Source: an uncultured Verrucomicrobiota bacterium
GTDB lineage: Bacteria > Verrucomicrobiota > Verrucomicrobiia > Limisphaerales > UBA8199
Assembly: GCA_903873945.1 (NCBI GenBank)
Contig: CAIQQM010000025.1
Coordinates: forward strand, 1-52,149
Direction: 5' to 3'
DNA length: 52,149 bases
In this document: positions 34,378 to 42,886 of the stretch, piece by piece
Layout: each line of letters begins with the position of its first letter
Position numbering within the stretch: the first letter of the stretch is position 1
Position numbers and translations under genes: made by a program
Notes under the pieces: model-generated
Told to the model about the DNA's origin: nothing
The model's database searches: none
What the model saw: only the letters and a program-made list of their open reading frames with translations

Positions 34378-36327
34378 TTAACGCAGCAGAAGGACGCGGT
34401 AATAGCCGACATTGCTGCCGCCAATAGGAACTGAATCGGTAGTTCCCGCAGCAAACCGCGGGGCGCCGAAATTCGCCCAAGAGGTCAGATTCGTTGACAT
34501 TTGCACCTGATAGATCAGGCCGGCTTGGGGGTTCCAAGTCAGGTAGTACAGGCCATCGGATTCTTTAGCCACACTTGTCTGGAGCCAAGTGGAGGGGTCC
34601 AATGGATTAGCGCCGCTCAGGAAAGCCTGAAGGACGGTTGGTCCACTTGGAGCCAACAGCGAATTAGCGCCAGGCCACGTTGACGTGTCGGTGCCAAAAT
34701 ACTGGGCCATCCATTCAAAGGGAAGGCCACCCCAGCTAAAGCCGCTCCAAGTTGTTCCGCTGGCAGAGGGTGAGAGAGGCGACCGCCGCCCATCCGTGGT
34801 GACGTAAAGCACCTGAAAGCTGTGCGTACTGCTTTTTGCAATGCCGGCCAGGACCCAGATGTTAGTGGTCACCGAGGCGGCATTCGTAGCCGCGCCGTCC
34901 ACATAGACTTCATAGTGGTCAATGGAGAACCCGGCCTGGGCAGGCCAGGACACCTTCAACTGAGGCTGATAGACCGAATTACTGAGCACAAACGGGGCGA
35001 AGACAAACGGGGCGTTCATGGCAACCAGCGGCTGGGCGGTATTGACGTAACGCTGGGCGAACAAGTCAAAACCATACCCGACACCGGTGAAACCGGTCCA
35101 GACCGCCAGAAACCGTCCATTACCGTCCGCAGCAACGGCGGGGTGCATTTGTTTGCTAATGGTGGTGGTGTTGACGCGGAACTCACCACCGGACGGGGAG
35201 CCGTCGCTGTGCAGGAACTGGCCGTAAACGCCTTCCATGGAACCGTCCTGCCCGAGGCTGGTCCACGTCATCAAGTAATCGGCGCCAATAACGGCCAGTT
35301 GGGGGGCATACTGATCGCCGTATAGAAAAGTATTTTCGCGCAGCGCTGTGCCGCCGGTTCCCGCACTGGAGAAGGGGCGGGCAAAAACGTCCCAACTATT
35401 GTTGGGCACCAGGGTATCCTTCTGGCTCCAAGCCACCATAAAGCTCCCGTCGGAAGCGGCAGCCACATTGGGATTGGCACAGACATTGAAGCTGGTGTTG
35501 ACCAGGAATTCACTGCCGACCGGCGAGCCGCCGGCGGCATACAGGCGAGCATAAATATCAACACTGGGGACAGGAGCCTGGCTGGCTCCGTAGTAAATAT
35601 TGGTCGCGGGGTTAGCGATCAGCCGTTCCTGCTCAGATACCCAGGCCACGACGAAGCCGCCGCCGCCCAGCGCCGCCACGGATGGAGTTCTCTGGTTGTA
35701 GGTGGTGAACTGGTTGACGAGGAACTCGCCGCCTATCTTTACGCCGGCCGGGGTTAAAAGCTGGGCATAAACGTCAAACATGCTGTTGGAGCTTTGCTGG
35801 TTAAAACTGCTCCACACGACGGCGACGTTTCCGTTGGTCAAGACAGCCACGGCGGGATTGATCTGGAAGCTGTTGGTGAAAGTGTTTACGAGCACGTCGT
35901 TGGTGGAGAGCCAAGTGTTGGTGGGCGAAAGAAACCGCGCGTAGATATGCTGAAACCCCTGAAGACCGCCCTGCCAGACAAAAACCGCGCCGCCACCGTT
36001 CAGGAGGGCGACCTGAGGCCGTTCCTGGTCCCCGGCACCGATCTGATTCACACGGAAAGAGGAGAAGACCTCGGAAAAACTGCTGTCAAGCTGCAGGGCG
36101 CTGATCCCCTGACCGTTGCCATCCGTAATATTGTCTTCCCAGACCAGATAACCGCCGGAAGACTTAAGGCTGACCTGGGGATGGACCTGATCTCCCAAGA
36201 GTGAACCGGCGATAGCATATTCGCCGCCTTGCGGCGCATAACTGGACTGACCCAAAAGGAGAGCGGGAGCGGTGACCGCCAAACACCAGCAAAAGAGCGT
36301 TTTGGAGACTAACGGCGACGGTAACAT
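34378..36327 (-). CDS. Secreted seven-repeat beta-propeller-like protein with FN3
   Basis: About 649 residues. After a signal peptide (TLFCWCLAVTAPALLLG) seven repeats of about 50-75 residues follow, each with a pattern like 'QxxPxVAxxxxGxFvVxWxS ... DvYAqxxxxxGxxxGxEFxVN'. Examples are TPSVAALGGGGFVVAWVSEQ and HPAVAADGNGRFLAVWTGF. Seven such units fit a seven-bladed propeller. A fibronectin-III-like domain follows (LKVSWPAQAGFSIDHYEVYV), then a C-terminal module (LIYQVQMSTNLTSWANFG... ending GYYRVLLLR). The track uses TTG 36333; the ATG at 36327 is the natural start. It begins about 28 bases after the secretin stop and is probably co-transcribed. Confidence 0.8.
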   Translation of the reverse strand: MLPSPLVSKTLFCWCLAVTAPALLLGQSSYAPQGGEYAIAGSLLGDQVHPQVSLKSSGGYLVWEDNITDGNGQGISALQLDSSFSEVFSSFRVNQIGAGDQERPQVALLNGGGAVFVWQGGLQGFQHIYARFLSPTNTWLSTNDVLVNTFTNSFQINPAVAVLTNGNVAVVWSSFNQQSSNSMFDVYAQLLTPAGVKIGGEFLVNQFTTYNQRTPSVAALGGGGFVVAWVSEQERLIANPATNIYYGASQAPVPSVDIYARLYAAGGSPVGSEFLVNTSFNVCANPNVAAASDGSFMVAWSQKDTLVPNNSWDVFARPFSSAGTGGTALRENTFLYGDQYAPQLAVIGADYLMTWTSLGQDGSMEGVYGQFLHSDGSPSGGEFRVNTTTISKQMHPAVAADGNGRFLAVWTGFTGVGYGFDLFAQRYVNTAQPLVAMNAPFVFAPFVLSNSVYQPQLKVSWPAQAGFSIDHYEVYVDGAATNAASVTTNIWVLAGIAKSSTHSFQVLYVTTDGRRSPLSPSASGTTWSGFSWGGLPFEWMAQYFGTDTSTWPGANSLLAPSGPTVLQAFLSGANPLDPSTWLQTSVAKESDGLYYLTWNPQAGLIYQVQMSTNLTSWANFGAPRFAAGTTDSVPIGGSNVGYYRVLLLR

Positions 36328-36354
36328 AAGCAAATTCTTGTCTTTTCTTACCTT

Positions 36355-39093
36355 TTATTGCGCCGCCGGGAGGATGGCCCGCTGCGCCGGAATAGCATTT
36401 TGCGCAAAGGGCATCTCGTCCTCAGAATGAAAGCGGTTGCCAGCGGGATCGATAATTGTGGGCGTGACAAAGATTATGAGGTTTTTTCTCTGGGTAGAGC
36501 TGGATTCGCTTCGAAACAGGACGCCGACGAGCGGCAAATCACCCAGCACGGGGACTTTGTCCTTAAGCTTGGTGACATTTTCGGTGATCAACCCGCCCAG
36601 CACAACGGTTTGGCCGTCCCAAACGATAGCACTGGTCGTGACCTGACGCAGGCGGAAATGCGGGAGCGGCAGGGTGGCAGTGAGCGGAATGGCCACGTTG
36701 CCAGCACCCACGGACTGCGCCTGAGGGACGAACTGGCCCGGATTATCGTAACCGAGGAATTCGGTGATCGTGGGGATAATCGTCATCTGCACCGTGAAAC
36801 CATCGGCGGAGACGTACGGGATGACATCCAAGGTGGGGCCAAAAGGAAGGGTGGAAACCGGGTAACTAACGGTGGAACCAACCACGCCAGAGCCAGTGGA
36901 ACTGGTGGTAGTGGTGCTGGAGGAGGAAGCGGTTTGGTTCAGGGAAGTGCCGGTGACAATGGTCTGCAAATCGACGACCTGGATTTCGGTTTGCCGTCCG
37001 CTGAGGGTGGTAACGGAGGCTTCATTGAGGAGATCGACCCCATCCCGCTGGTCAAGCGCATTGAGGACAACCCGGAATTGCGGGTCAGTGAGAATGCCGC
37101 TCAAAGTGAAGACGGCTGGAGCAGCCGGAATATTATTAACCGTGGAACGGAGACCGCTGGTGAGCAACCCATCCGAGGTTGCCGGGGCGATGGTTGTGCC
37201 AGCGAGAGAATTGCCCGGGAAACTTCCCGCCGGGTTGGCGACGGTAGGCTGGCCGGAATAAGAGGGAGCAGTGCCACCGGAAAGGCCCATTGTGCCGTTG
37301 TTCATGAGGGTATTCCCCAAATACCAGTCGAAGCCAAGCGCTTTAGTGTCATTTTGCGACACTTCAACGAACTTGGTTTTGATATTCACCTGCGGAGGCG
37401 CGATGTTCAAAACCTGAACGGCGGTTTCAATGACGTCCAAATCCTGAAGGGTGGCCCGAACCACGAGAGAACCTTCGCGGTCATTGAAGAAAATGTTCTT
37501 GGGCGGGGAAAGGTCCACGCCCATGGCGACGAAGAACTGGCGCACAGCGGCCTGGACAGCTTCCATATGGTTGGTGCGAGTGACCGAAGAGATCCCGCCG
37601 CCGGAGCTTCCACCACCACTACTCCCGCCTCCACCGGAGGAAGTTCCGCCAGAGACGTTCACACGAGCGACGGTAAGAATACCCCCGCCCTGACTACTGC
37701 TAGAGGACCCGCTGCTGCTGCTCCCGCTGGAGCCGCCGCTACTGCCGCCGGAGGAAGCCTGCGCGAGCGAGCCGAAATCGAAACCGATCACACTTTCCAA
37801 TCCTTGCTCGAAAGTGTTCGGGTCCACTTTGATAATGCGAACGAACAGAGGGGCGGCCTCCCGTCCCTTCATCGAGAACACAACCGCGTAACTCTCGATA
37901 GAATATTTGATAGGCTTGTCGGCCACCTTGACAATGGCGTCAAGGACATCGGCCAAACGGACATCGGAGAGAGGAGGGTTGATTTTGACGGAAATCGCGC
38001 TTATATCAACGGCCTCGGCCACAGCGCCAGCCGCTTGCGGCAGGCCAGTGGCAGGGTCTACAGCACCCGCGGCAGGGGCAGAAGCGGCAGCCATGCTGTC
38101 AGAATTTGGATTGATAATGAAGTTTATGCCGCGCTTCTCCGGGTCGCGGCGCTTGGCCTCGTCGCTGAGGTTCTTGACAACCTCACTCAACGGCAAACCA
38201 TCCCATCCGATGCTGTCCAAGTGGATATGGTCGAGCTTGTAAAGGATGGCCTGGCGCCCTTTGCTGGTGAAAACGAGATTGGTGCGGGCGTACAGGTTCG
38301 GGACAGGCAAGGCCTCTCGACTGGGCGGAGTCGCCCAAGCCTCTTCGACTTCAACCAAGCCTTGCCTGGAGGTCACATCCCGTTTGTTGAGGGCTTCCTT
38401 GAAACGGGCATCTTTAACGAGGTTCAAATAATAATACGCGGCCTGATTTTGCGGGTCCTCCTTGAGGGCCAGCTTCAACTTGGCCTCAGCTTCATCGAGT
38501 TTGTTCATTTCGAAGAAAAGTCTGCCATCTTGCACGAACGTGCTGGCTTTGACCTTCTCGTCCACGATGGCTGGAACGCGGCTTTCGGCGGACTGGCTGG
38601 GCATTTTCCCCTTTTGATCGGCCAGCAATTTGTCATTGGCGGCCTTGAAAGCAATGGCCTGGGCATTCCCAGGATCCACCCGGAGAACGTCATCAACCTG
38701 AGTCGCAGCCTCGCGCAGGCTGCCATGGTGCTGGGCCGCACGCGCCAGCTCGAGACGCACGGCGGCCAAGCCGGCACCGGTCTGGGCGGCTTCGGCATCC
38801 ACGCCGGAGCCGATTTTCTGGACCAGCACCCAAGCGTCGTCGTACAACTTGGCGGCGGCGCTAAAATCTCCGCGGGCCTGCACCGCACGCGCGTCCGCCA
38901 ATTTCTGGCGGAGGTTAATGCGATTTGCCTGGCGATAAACCGCCTCGTTGACAGCGGTTTCCTCGGCAGGCATTTGCGGATAAGCCGCGGGCACGACCGC
39001 GAGCAAAAGGGTTAGACCGAGTAGAAGAGTGGCTGCTTTAATCATGGGTTCGCTTGCGTTCAGTGATGGGGCAACGCGGTTTGTGGCCGGCAT
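36355..39093 (-). CDS. Secretin, Amuc_1098-like outer-membrane pore of a type IV pilus-like system
   Basis: 912 residues. Signal peptide (AATLLLGLTLLLAVVPAAYP), then a helical TPR-like region at about 45-260 (GDFSAAAKLYDDAWVLVQKI; AEAKLKLALKEDPQNQAAYY). Two secretin N-type domains follow (IHLDSIGWDGLPLSEVVKNL near 290; VRLADVLDAIVKVADKPIKY near 380), a Gly/Ser-rich stretch near 450-510, an N3-like domain (PPKNIFFNDREGSLVVRATL near 535), and the secretin barrel ending in VPVLGDLPLVGVLFRSE and RKNLIIFVTPTII. N-terminal TPRs on a secretin and the gene order match the Amuc_1098 family of Akkermansia. The ATG at 39093 forms TAATG with the upstream stop; 39045 is an alternative start next to the signal peptide. 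Confidence 0.9.
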   Translation of the reverse strand: MPATNRVAPSLNASEPMIKAATLLLGLTLLLAVVPAAYPQMPAEETAVNEAVYRQANRINLRQKLADARAVQARGDFSAAAKLYDDAWVLVQKIGSGVDAEAAQTGAGLAAVRLELARAAQHHGSLREAATQVDDVLRVDPGNAQAIAFKAANDKLLADQKGKMPSQSAESRVPAIVDEKVKASTFVQDGRLFFEMNKLDEAEAKLKLALKEDPQNQAAYYYLNLVKDARFKEALNKRDVTSRQGLVEVEEAWATPPSREALPVPNLYARTNLVFTSKGRQAILYKLDHIHLDSIGWDGLPLSEVVKNLSDEAKRRDPEKRGINFIINPNSDSMAAASAPAAGAVDPATGLPQAAGAVAEAVDISAISVKINPPLSDVRLADVLDAIVKVADKPIKYSIESYAVVFSMKGREAAPLFVRIIKVDPNTFEQGLESVIGFDFGSLAQASSGGSSGGSSGSSSSGSSSSSQGGGILTVARVNVSGGTSSGGGGSSGGGSSGGGISSVTRTNHMEAVQAAVRQFFVAMGVDLSPPKNIFFNDREGSLVVRATLQDLDVIETAVQVLNIAPPQVNIKTKFVEVSQNDTKALGFDWYLGNTLMNNGTMGLSGGTAPSYSGQPTVANPAGSFPGNSLAGTTIAPATSDGLLTSGLRSTVNNIPAAPAVFTLSGILTDPQFRVVLNALDQRDGVDLLNEASVTTLSGRQTEIQVVDLQTIVTGTSLNQTASSSSTTTTSSTGSGVVGSTVSYPVSTLPFGPTLDVIPYVSADGFTVQMTIIPTITEFLGYDNPGQFVPQAQSVGAGNVAIPLTATLPLPHFRLRQVTTSAIVWDGQTVVLGGLITENVTKLKDKVPVLGDLPLVGVLFRSESSSTQRKNLIIFVTPTIIDPAGNRFHSEDEMPFAQNAIPAQRAILPAAQ

Positions 39094-39881
39094 TAGTCAG
39101 AGTACTTGATGGTCCATTTCTTTTGATTCGATTTGGCCAACAATACAACTTCGTTTTGTCTGATATCAACAATATTGTAGTCCTCGCCATTAAAGGAGAG
39201 CGCGGCGCCGACGCGACGGTTGGGCCAGACTTTTTTTTCCGGCTCGTACTTCACATCCGCCATGTATCCATCGACGCGCTTAAAGGGCTGCTCCCGGGAA
39301 ACCACGATCCGTTCCCTCCGGTCATTCAATTCGAGGATCACGCTGGATGGGTTGTCGGGCGGGCCCTTGACCTCGCTCAGAATGAAAGGGTCGTTTTTAT
39401 TCTTAATATTAAGCGAGCAATAGGTTTGCTTTTTATTCCGGTCCCGGGGGGTCGAAGCGGCTTCATTCTCGATGCCGATGACATAACGCGGCCCGGAATC
39501 GGAAATAGTGACGGAATCAAGTGTGAGTTTGAGATAGAGCGGCGTGATGTTGGTCACGGTTGCGGCGGAAGCGCCAACTCTGTTTCCCGGAATGAGCTGA
39601 CCCGTAGCCGTTCGTTGCCAGGGCATGGGATTGAACAGCCGGTTCGTAGTGGAGAAATCGATCGCCGGGGGAGCGGCCATGCGTTTAAGGGCGGCTTCCG
39701 GCAAACTCAGGTCCAAACCGGCCAGGGGTTTGACAGATCTCGGAATGAGGTTGATGCGCTTTGTCTCGAGGGTTTCCTTGTCGCTGGAGATCTTGAACGG
39801 GAGAAACGCCACCGCCACCGCCAACCCGAGCAGCACAACGCCAAGAAGAACCTTTTCGTAATGTTTTTTGAGAAAATCCAT
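39093..39881 (-). CDS. Amuc_1099-like inner-membrane pilus-complex protein
   Basis: 262 residues. A short cytoplasmic lead (MDFLKKHYEK) and one membrane helix (VLLGVVLLGLAVAVAFLPF) are followed by a periplasmic part with a low-complexity linker and a beta-rich C-terminal domain (LYLKLTLDSVTISDSGPRYV; RRVGAALSFNGEDYNIVDIR; WTIKYSD). Topology and position between a PilO-like gene and the secretin are those of PilP/GspC connectors. I call it Amuc_1099-like from gene order and topology, not from alignment. It starts 1 base after the previous stop, and its stop overlaps the secretin start. Confidence 0.75.
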   Translation of the reverse strand: MDFLKKHYEKVLLGVVLLGLAVAVAFLPFKISSDKETLETKRINLIPRSVKPLAGLDLSLPEAALKRMAAPPAIDFSTTNRLFNPMPWQRTATGQLIPGNRVGASAATVTNITPLYLKLTLDSVTISDSGPRYVIGIENEAASTPRDRNKKQTYCSLNIKNKNDPFILSEVKGPPDNPSSVILELNDRRERIVVSREQPFKRVDGYMADVKYEPEKKVWPNRRVGAALSFNGEDYNIVDIRQNEVVLLAKSNQKKWTIKYSD

Positions 39882-39882
39882 C

Positions 39883-40812
39883 TTACTTCGGAGCGACCAT
39901 TTTCACGACATCGAGTGTCAGGGTAACCCGCAAAAGCCGTTCGTCGAGCACAGTCGGAAGACCACCCCGGCCGGCGGCGGCTGGTAGAACGCCGGAAGCG
40001 GGCGGGGGGGAGGCAGCCCCGGGTTGCTGACCTGATGCGAGCGCCAATGCGCCCGACTCAGTGCCATTCAGGGCAGGAGCCGGCTCAACATTGATCGTTT
40101 TGACCAACAGGCCGGAAGACGAACTGGCAAAACCGCCAAGCGCTGCGGCGAGCTCCGGACTGAAACAGCGGAAGGTCACCTCGTAGGGCGAAAGGATCGC
40201 CAGTTCATTGGTCACAGACTTTTGATCGAGGTAGTCGGTTTGCGGACCGTCCTTATCGTCAGCGGAAACGCGCTCCCGCCGAAGATTGTCGAGCGAGTTA
40301 ATCCTCGCCTGGAAGAGCGCATCACAGATAGTCTTAACCTCGCCCAGCTGCACGGAGAGCGGCTCAAGACTGCCCGAAGCGAAAGAGAGCCCTTGCCTTT
40401 GAGCTTCGAAAGAAAAGTTATACTTCGGCGGCAAGGTCACGCTGTTGTTGGCAGCATCATGCTGCAACTGATCAATAACGCGGCTTAATGAACTGGAAAA
40501 TTCCTGGCTATTAACCTTGTGTGAATCCGGAATAGGCGGGATGCGTTGAAAATACTCGCGCGATTTGCGGATGAAAGCGCGCAATTGCTGTTGCTGATCT
40601 TTGGCGGCCTGGATGTTATGGACTTTGTCGTTGCCGGGGTGGGGATTCTGCTTATTAAGAGTATCCAGTTTGGCGTACTGTTCATTAAGTTTGTCGAGTT
40701 TTTCGTTGTTAAGCTGGAGTTTGGAGTAAAAGTACCAACCGGCCAGCCCCAACAGCACCAACGCCACCACGCCGCCGATTACAAAGGACAAATTGCGTTT
40801 TATCCAATCCAT
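39883..40812 (-). CDS. Amuc_1100-like (PilO-like) pilus-complex protein
   Basis: 309 residues. One N-terminal membrane helix (LSFVIGGVVALVLLGLAGWY) is followed by a coiled coil (NNEKLDKLNEQYAKLDTLNK; KDQQQQLRAFIRKSREYFQR) and two alpha/beta ferredoxin-like repeats (LEPLSVQLGEVKTICDALFQ; LAILSPYEVTFRCFSPELAA). An Ala/Pro-rich linker leads to a last strand RLLRVTLTLDVVKMVAPK. Amuc_1100 of Akkermansia has the same order of parts and a similar final strand-rich tail. In PilO-type complexes this protein links the inner-membrane ring to the secretin. It lies 1 base after the PilM-like gene. Confidence 0.8.
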   Translation of the reverse strand: MDWIKRNLSFVIGGVVALVLLGLAGWYFYSKLQLNNEKLDKLNEQYAKLDTLNKQNPHPGNDKVHNIQAAKDQQQQLRAFIRKSREYFQRIPPIPDSHKVNSQEFSSSLSRVIDQLQHDAANNSVTLPPKYNFSFEAQRQGLSFASGSLEPLSVQLGEVKTICDALFQARINSLDNLRRERVSADDKDGPQTDYLDQKSVTNELAILSPYEVTFRCFSPELAAALGGFASSSSGLLVKTINVEPAPALNGTESGALALASGQQPGAASPPPASGVLPAAAGRGGLPTVLDERLLRVTLTLDVVKMVAPK

Positions 40813-40813
40813 A

Positions 40814-42673
40814 CTAGAGCTTCAGCGGCCGCTTCAGTTTAATGTTAATCGCGAAGGTAAACGTGCCCGGCGGCTCGACATCCCCAATGCCAATGCCACC
40901 AGGGAACTTCGTTTCCGGCCCATCAAACATGGGGTTGCTCTTCAGTTCATTAAGAAGGGCATAAGCCGTTTCCTTATTGGCATCAGGCGAAACAGAGGTC
41001 TGACTTATGGCTCGAAAAGTGACCTGGATGTTAGCGATTTCATCAGTTGAAGCTTTGGCCTTCGTGGGGACCGACGCGCCTTCTCCGGCAACCCCCGGTT
41101 CGGCTGGGGCAGGTTGGGCAGGCTCGGGTGTCTGGGAACGATTGACGTCCGCTCCTTCGCCAGTCCCCGGCTCGGCCATCGGTGCAGAGCCAGACGCTTC
41201 GCTCTTGGGCGGGTTGGCGGACAATTGTTCGATCCACACGCCGGGATCGGTCCGCAGCTTCGCCTTAGTGATGTCCTCAACGCGAACCAGTGCGCGGCGC
41301 AGTTCGCTCAGCACGTCGGCCCAGTAATACCGGTCATTCATCCAGGCGACGACCCGGCTGGCTTCCTGCTGGGTTTTTTTCAGCTCAGTGAAAGTCTTCT
41401 GGAATTGTTTTCCGCGAGCCTCCTGCGGCTCAACCTCGGCGCGAATTTTGTCCAGTTCGACGTTTTTGACCCCCGCGAGCTTATCGAACAACAGCCCCAT
41501 AGCCGCAACGACGGCAACCAAACTAAAAATGGTGGCCATGAAGTAGGGTTTTTTCTGATTAAAACTCTGCCATTTGAGGGTACTGGCCGGCATGAGGTTC
41601 AATTCGACCGGGCAATGGGCTAAATTGCGCAGGCCCAAGCCGACAATTTCACCCAGCGAATGAGCGACCCGAGCCAGTTCCTCGAGATTGATAGCGGGGT
41701 CGATTTGGACGTTTCGAAGCGGGTTGAAGTATTCGACGGGGACATTCAGTTTTTCCGCGAAGAATTGCGCCGTATAAGGCATGACGGAAGCCCCCCCGGA
41801 GAGGAACAGGCGAGCCGGCGCCGAGCCGCCCTGTTGCCCGCGGTAAAACTGCATCGTCTGGTTCACCTGGATGTGCAAGCGGGTCATGAACTGGCGGGCG
41901 ATCTTGGAAATGGCCGCCTGATGAGGATTTTCCGGCTCCTCGTAAGCGCCCCCAAGGCTGACAAAGCCTTCTTCGATCTTGATTTTCTCCGCCACGTCAA
42001 ATTTGAGCTTGGCTTCGTTGGCGAAGTCCTGCGTAATGGAGTTGGCGCCGAGATTGATGCTGCGGGAGAAAACCTTACCCTTTTCAAAGAACAAAAGGTT
42101 GCTGGTCTTGGCCCCGATATCAAGGAGCATCGTGCAGTCTTCCAAGTCTCCGTAGTTGTAGCGGAACGAGTTGCACAAGGCCGCAGGCGAAGCATCAGCC
42201 AACTGCAGATGCAACCCCGCACTTTCGGTGACGCGAAAGAGGCCTTCGACAATATCAGCCTTGATAGCGACGAGCAGCACTTCCAATTCACCACCAGGGG
42301 TCGAGCCCAGAATCTGGTATGCCCAAACGACTTCTTCGAGCGGGAAGGGGACGTTTTGCTGGGCTTCGTACTGAATGATTTGGGTAACTTTCCCGGCATC
42401 GACTGGAGGCAGTTTGACGAATTTGGAGAAGACATGGAAGCCCGGCGCGCAGACATTGACGTTTTTTGACTTAACGGACTTTTCGGCCAGCAACTCCTGC
42501 AGGGCTTTGAGGACAACGGCTTCACGAGTTGTTTCCTGCGCACCCTCAGCGCCGAGAGGTTTGAGCGCGTATTGTTTCAAGCGCAGCCCGCCCGCTTCGT
42601 TTACTTCAAACTCAGCCAGCTTGAGGCTGCCTGCCCCAAAATCAACCGTCAGAAATGACTTTACGTTCAACAT
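40814..42673 (-). CDS. pilM: PilM-like ATPase fused to a PilN-like membrane half
   Basis: About 619 residues. The first about 345 residues are an actin-like PilM domain: FLTVDFGAGSLKLAEFEV (phosphate-1), VTQIIQYEAQQNVPFPLEEV, TMLLDIGAKTSNLLFFEKG (phosphate-2) and RLFLSGGASVMPYTAQFFAE (adenosine). The second part reads like PilN: a cytoplasmic motif ELNLMPASTLKWQSFNQKKP, one membrane helix (YFMATIFSLVAVVAAMGLLF), a coiled coil, a Pro/Ala/Glu-rich linker, and a final alpha/beta domain (IQVTFRAISQTSVSPDANKE; TFTFAINIKLKRPLKL). PilM and PilN are normally separate partners. It is the first gene of the operon. The start is the ATG at 42673, three codons inside the track ORF. Confidence 0.85.
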   Translation of the reverse strand: MLNVKSFLTVDFGAGSLKLAEFEVNEAGGLRLKQYALKPLGAEGAQETTREAVVLKALQELLAEKSVKSKNVNVCAPGFHVFSKFVKLPPVDAGKVTQIIQYEAQQNVPFPLEEVVWAYQILGSTPGGELEVLLVAIKADIVEGLFRVTESAGLHLQLADASPAALCNSFRYNYGDLEDCTMLLDIGAKTSNLLFFEKGKVFSRSINLGANSITQDFANEAKLKFDVAEKIKIEEGFVSLGGAYEEPENPHQAAISKIARQFMTRLHIQVNQTMQFYRGQQGGSAPARLFLSGGASVMPYTAQFFAEKLNVPVEYFNPLRNVQIDPAINLEELARVAHSLGEIVGLGLRNLAHCPVELNLMPASTLKWQSFNQKKPYFMATIFSLVAVVAAMGLLFDKLAGVKNVELDKIRAEVEPQEARGKQFQKTFTELKKTQQEASRVVAWMNDRYYWADVLSELRRALVRVEDITKAKLRTDPGVWIEQLSANPPKSEASGSAPMAEPGTGEGADVNRSQTPEPAQPAPAEPGVAGEGASVPTKAKASTDEIANIQVTFRAISQTSVSPDANKETAYALLNELKSNPMFDGPETKFPGGIGIGDVEPPGTFTFAINIKLKRPLKL

Positions 42674-42886
42674 TACCGGCACACCGCAGGACCAACAAGC
42701 TTCCGCCGCCTTTACGCGGCCAACAAAGAAACGACTGATGGTGGGTATCTAAAATACGCAAGCGGGTCAAATAGAAAAACAAAAACCGGCCTAAGAAAAC
42801 CCCACAGCGTGAATTCGGATCCCGGCAGAAAGTTGCCGCAGCCGAGACAGAATATGGCGGGCCGCTCCGCGCCATCCGGTTGCGCA

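Noticed and set aside
29035-36327. PEP-CTERM, LPXTG or type IX sorting signals on the large secreted proteins
   Set aside because: The C-termini end in FYRVSYIP, INNP and YYRVLLLR, with no following helix and Arg cluster and no sortase motif.
36358-39015. 885-codon plus-strand ORF opposite the secretin gene
   Set aside because: It is an antisense shadow in GC-rich codon-biased DNA. The minus strand has clear secretin motifs, and the plus frame shows no domain or signal.
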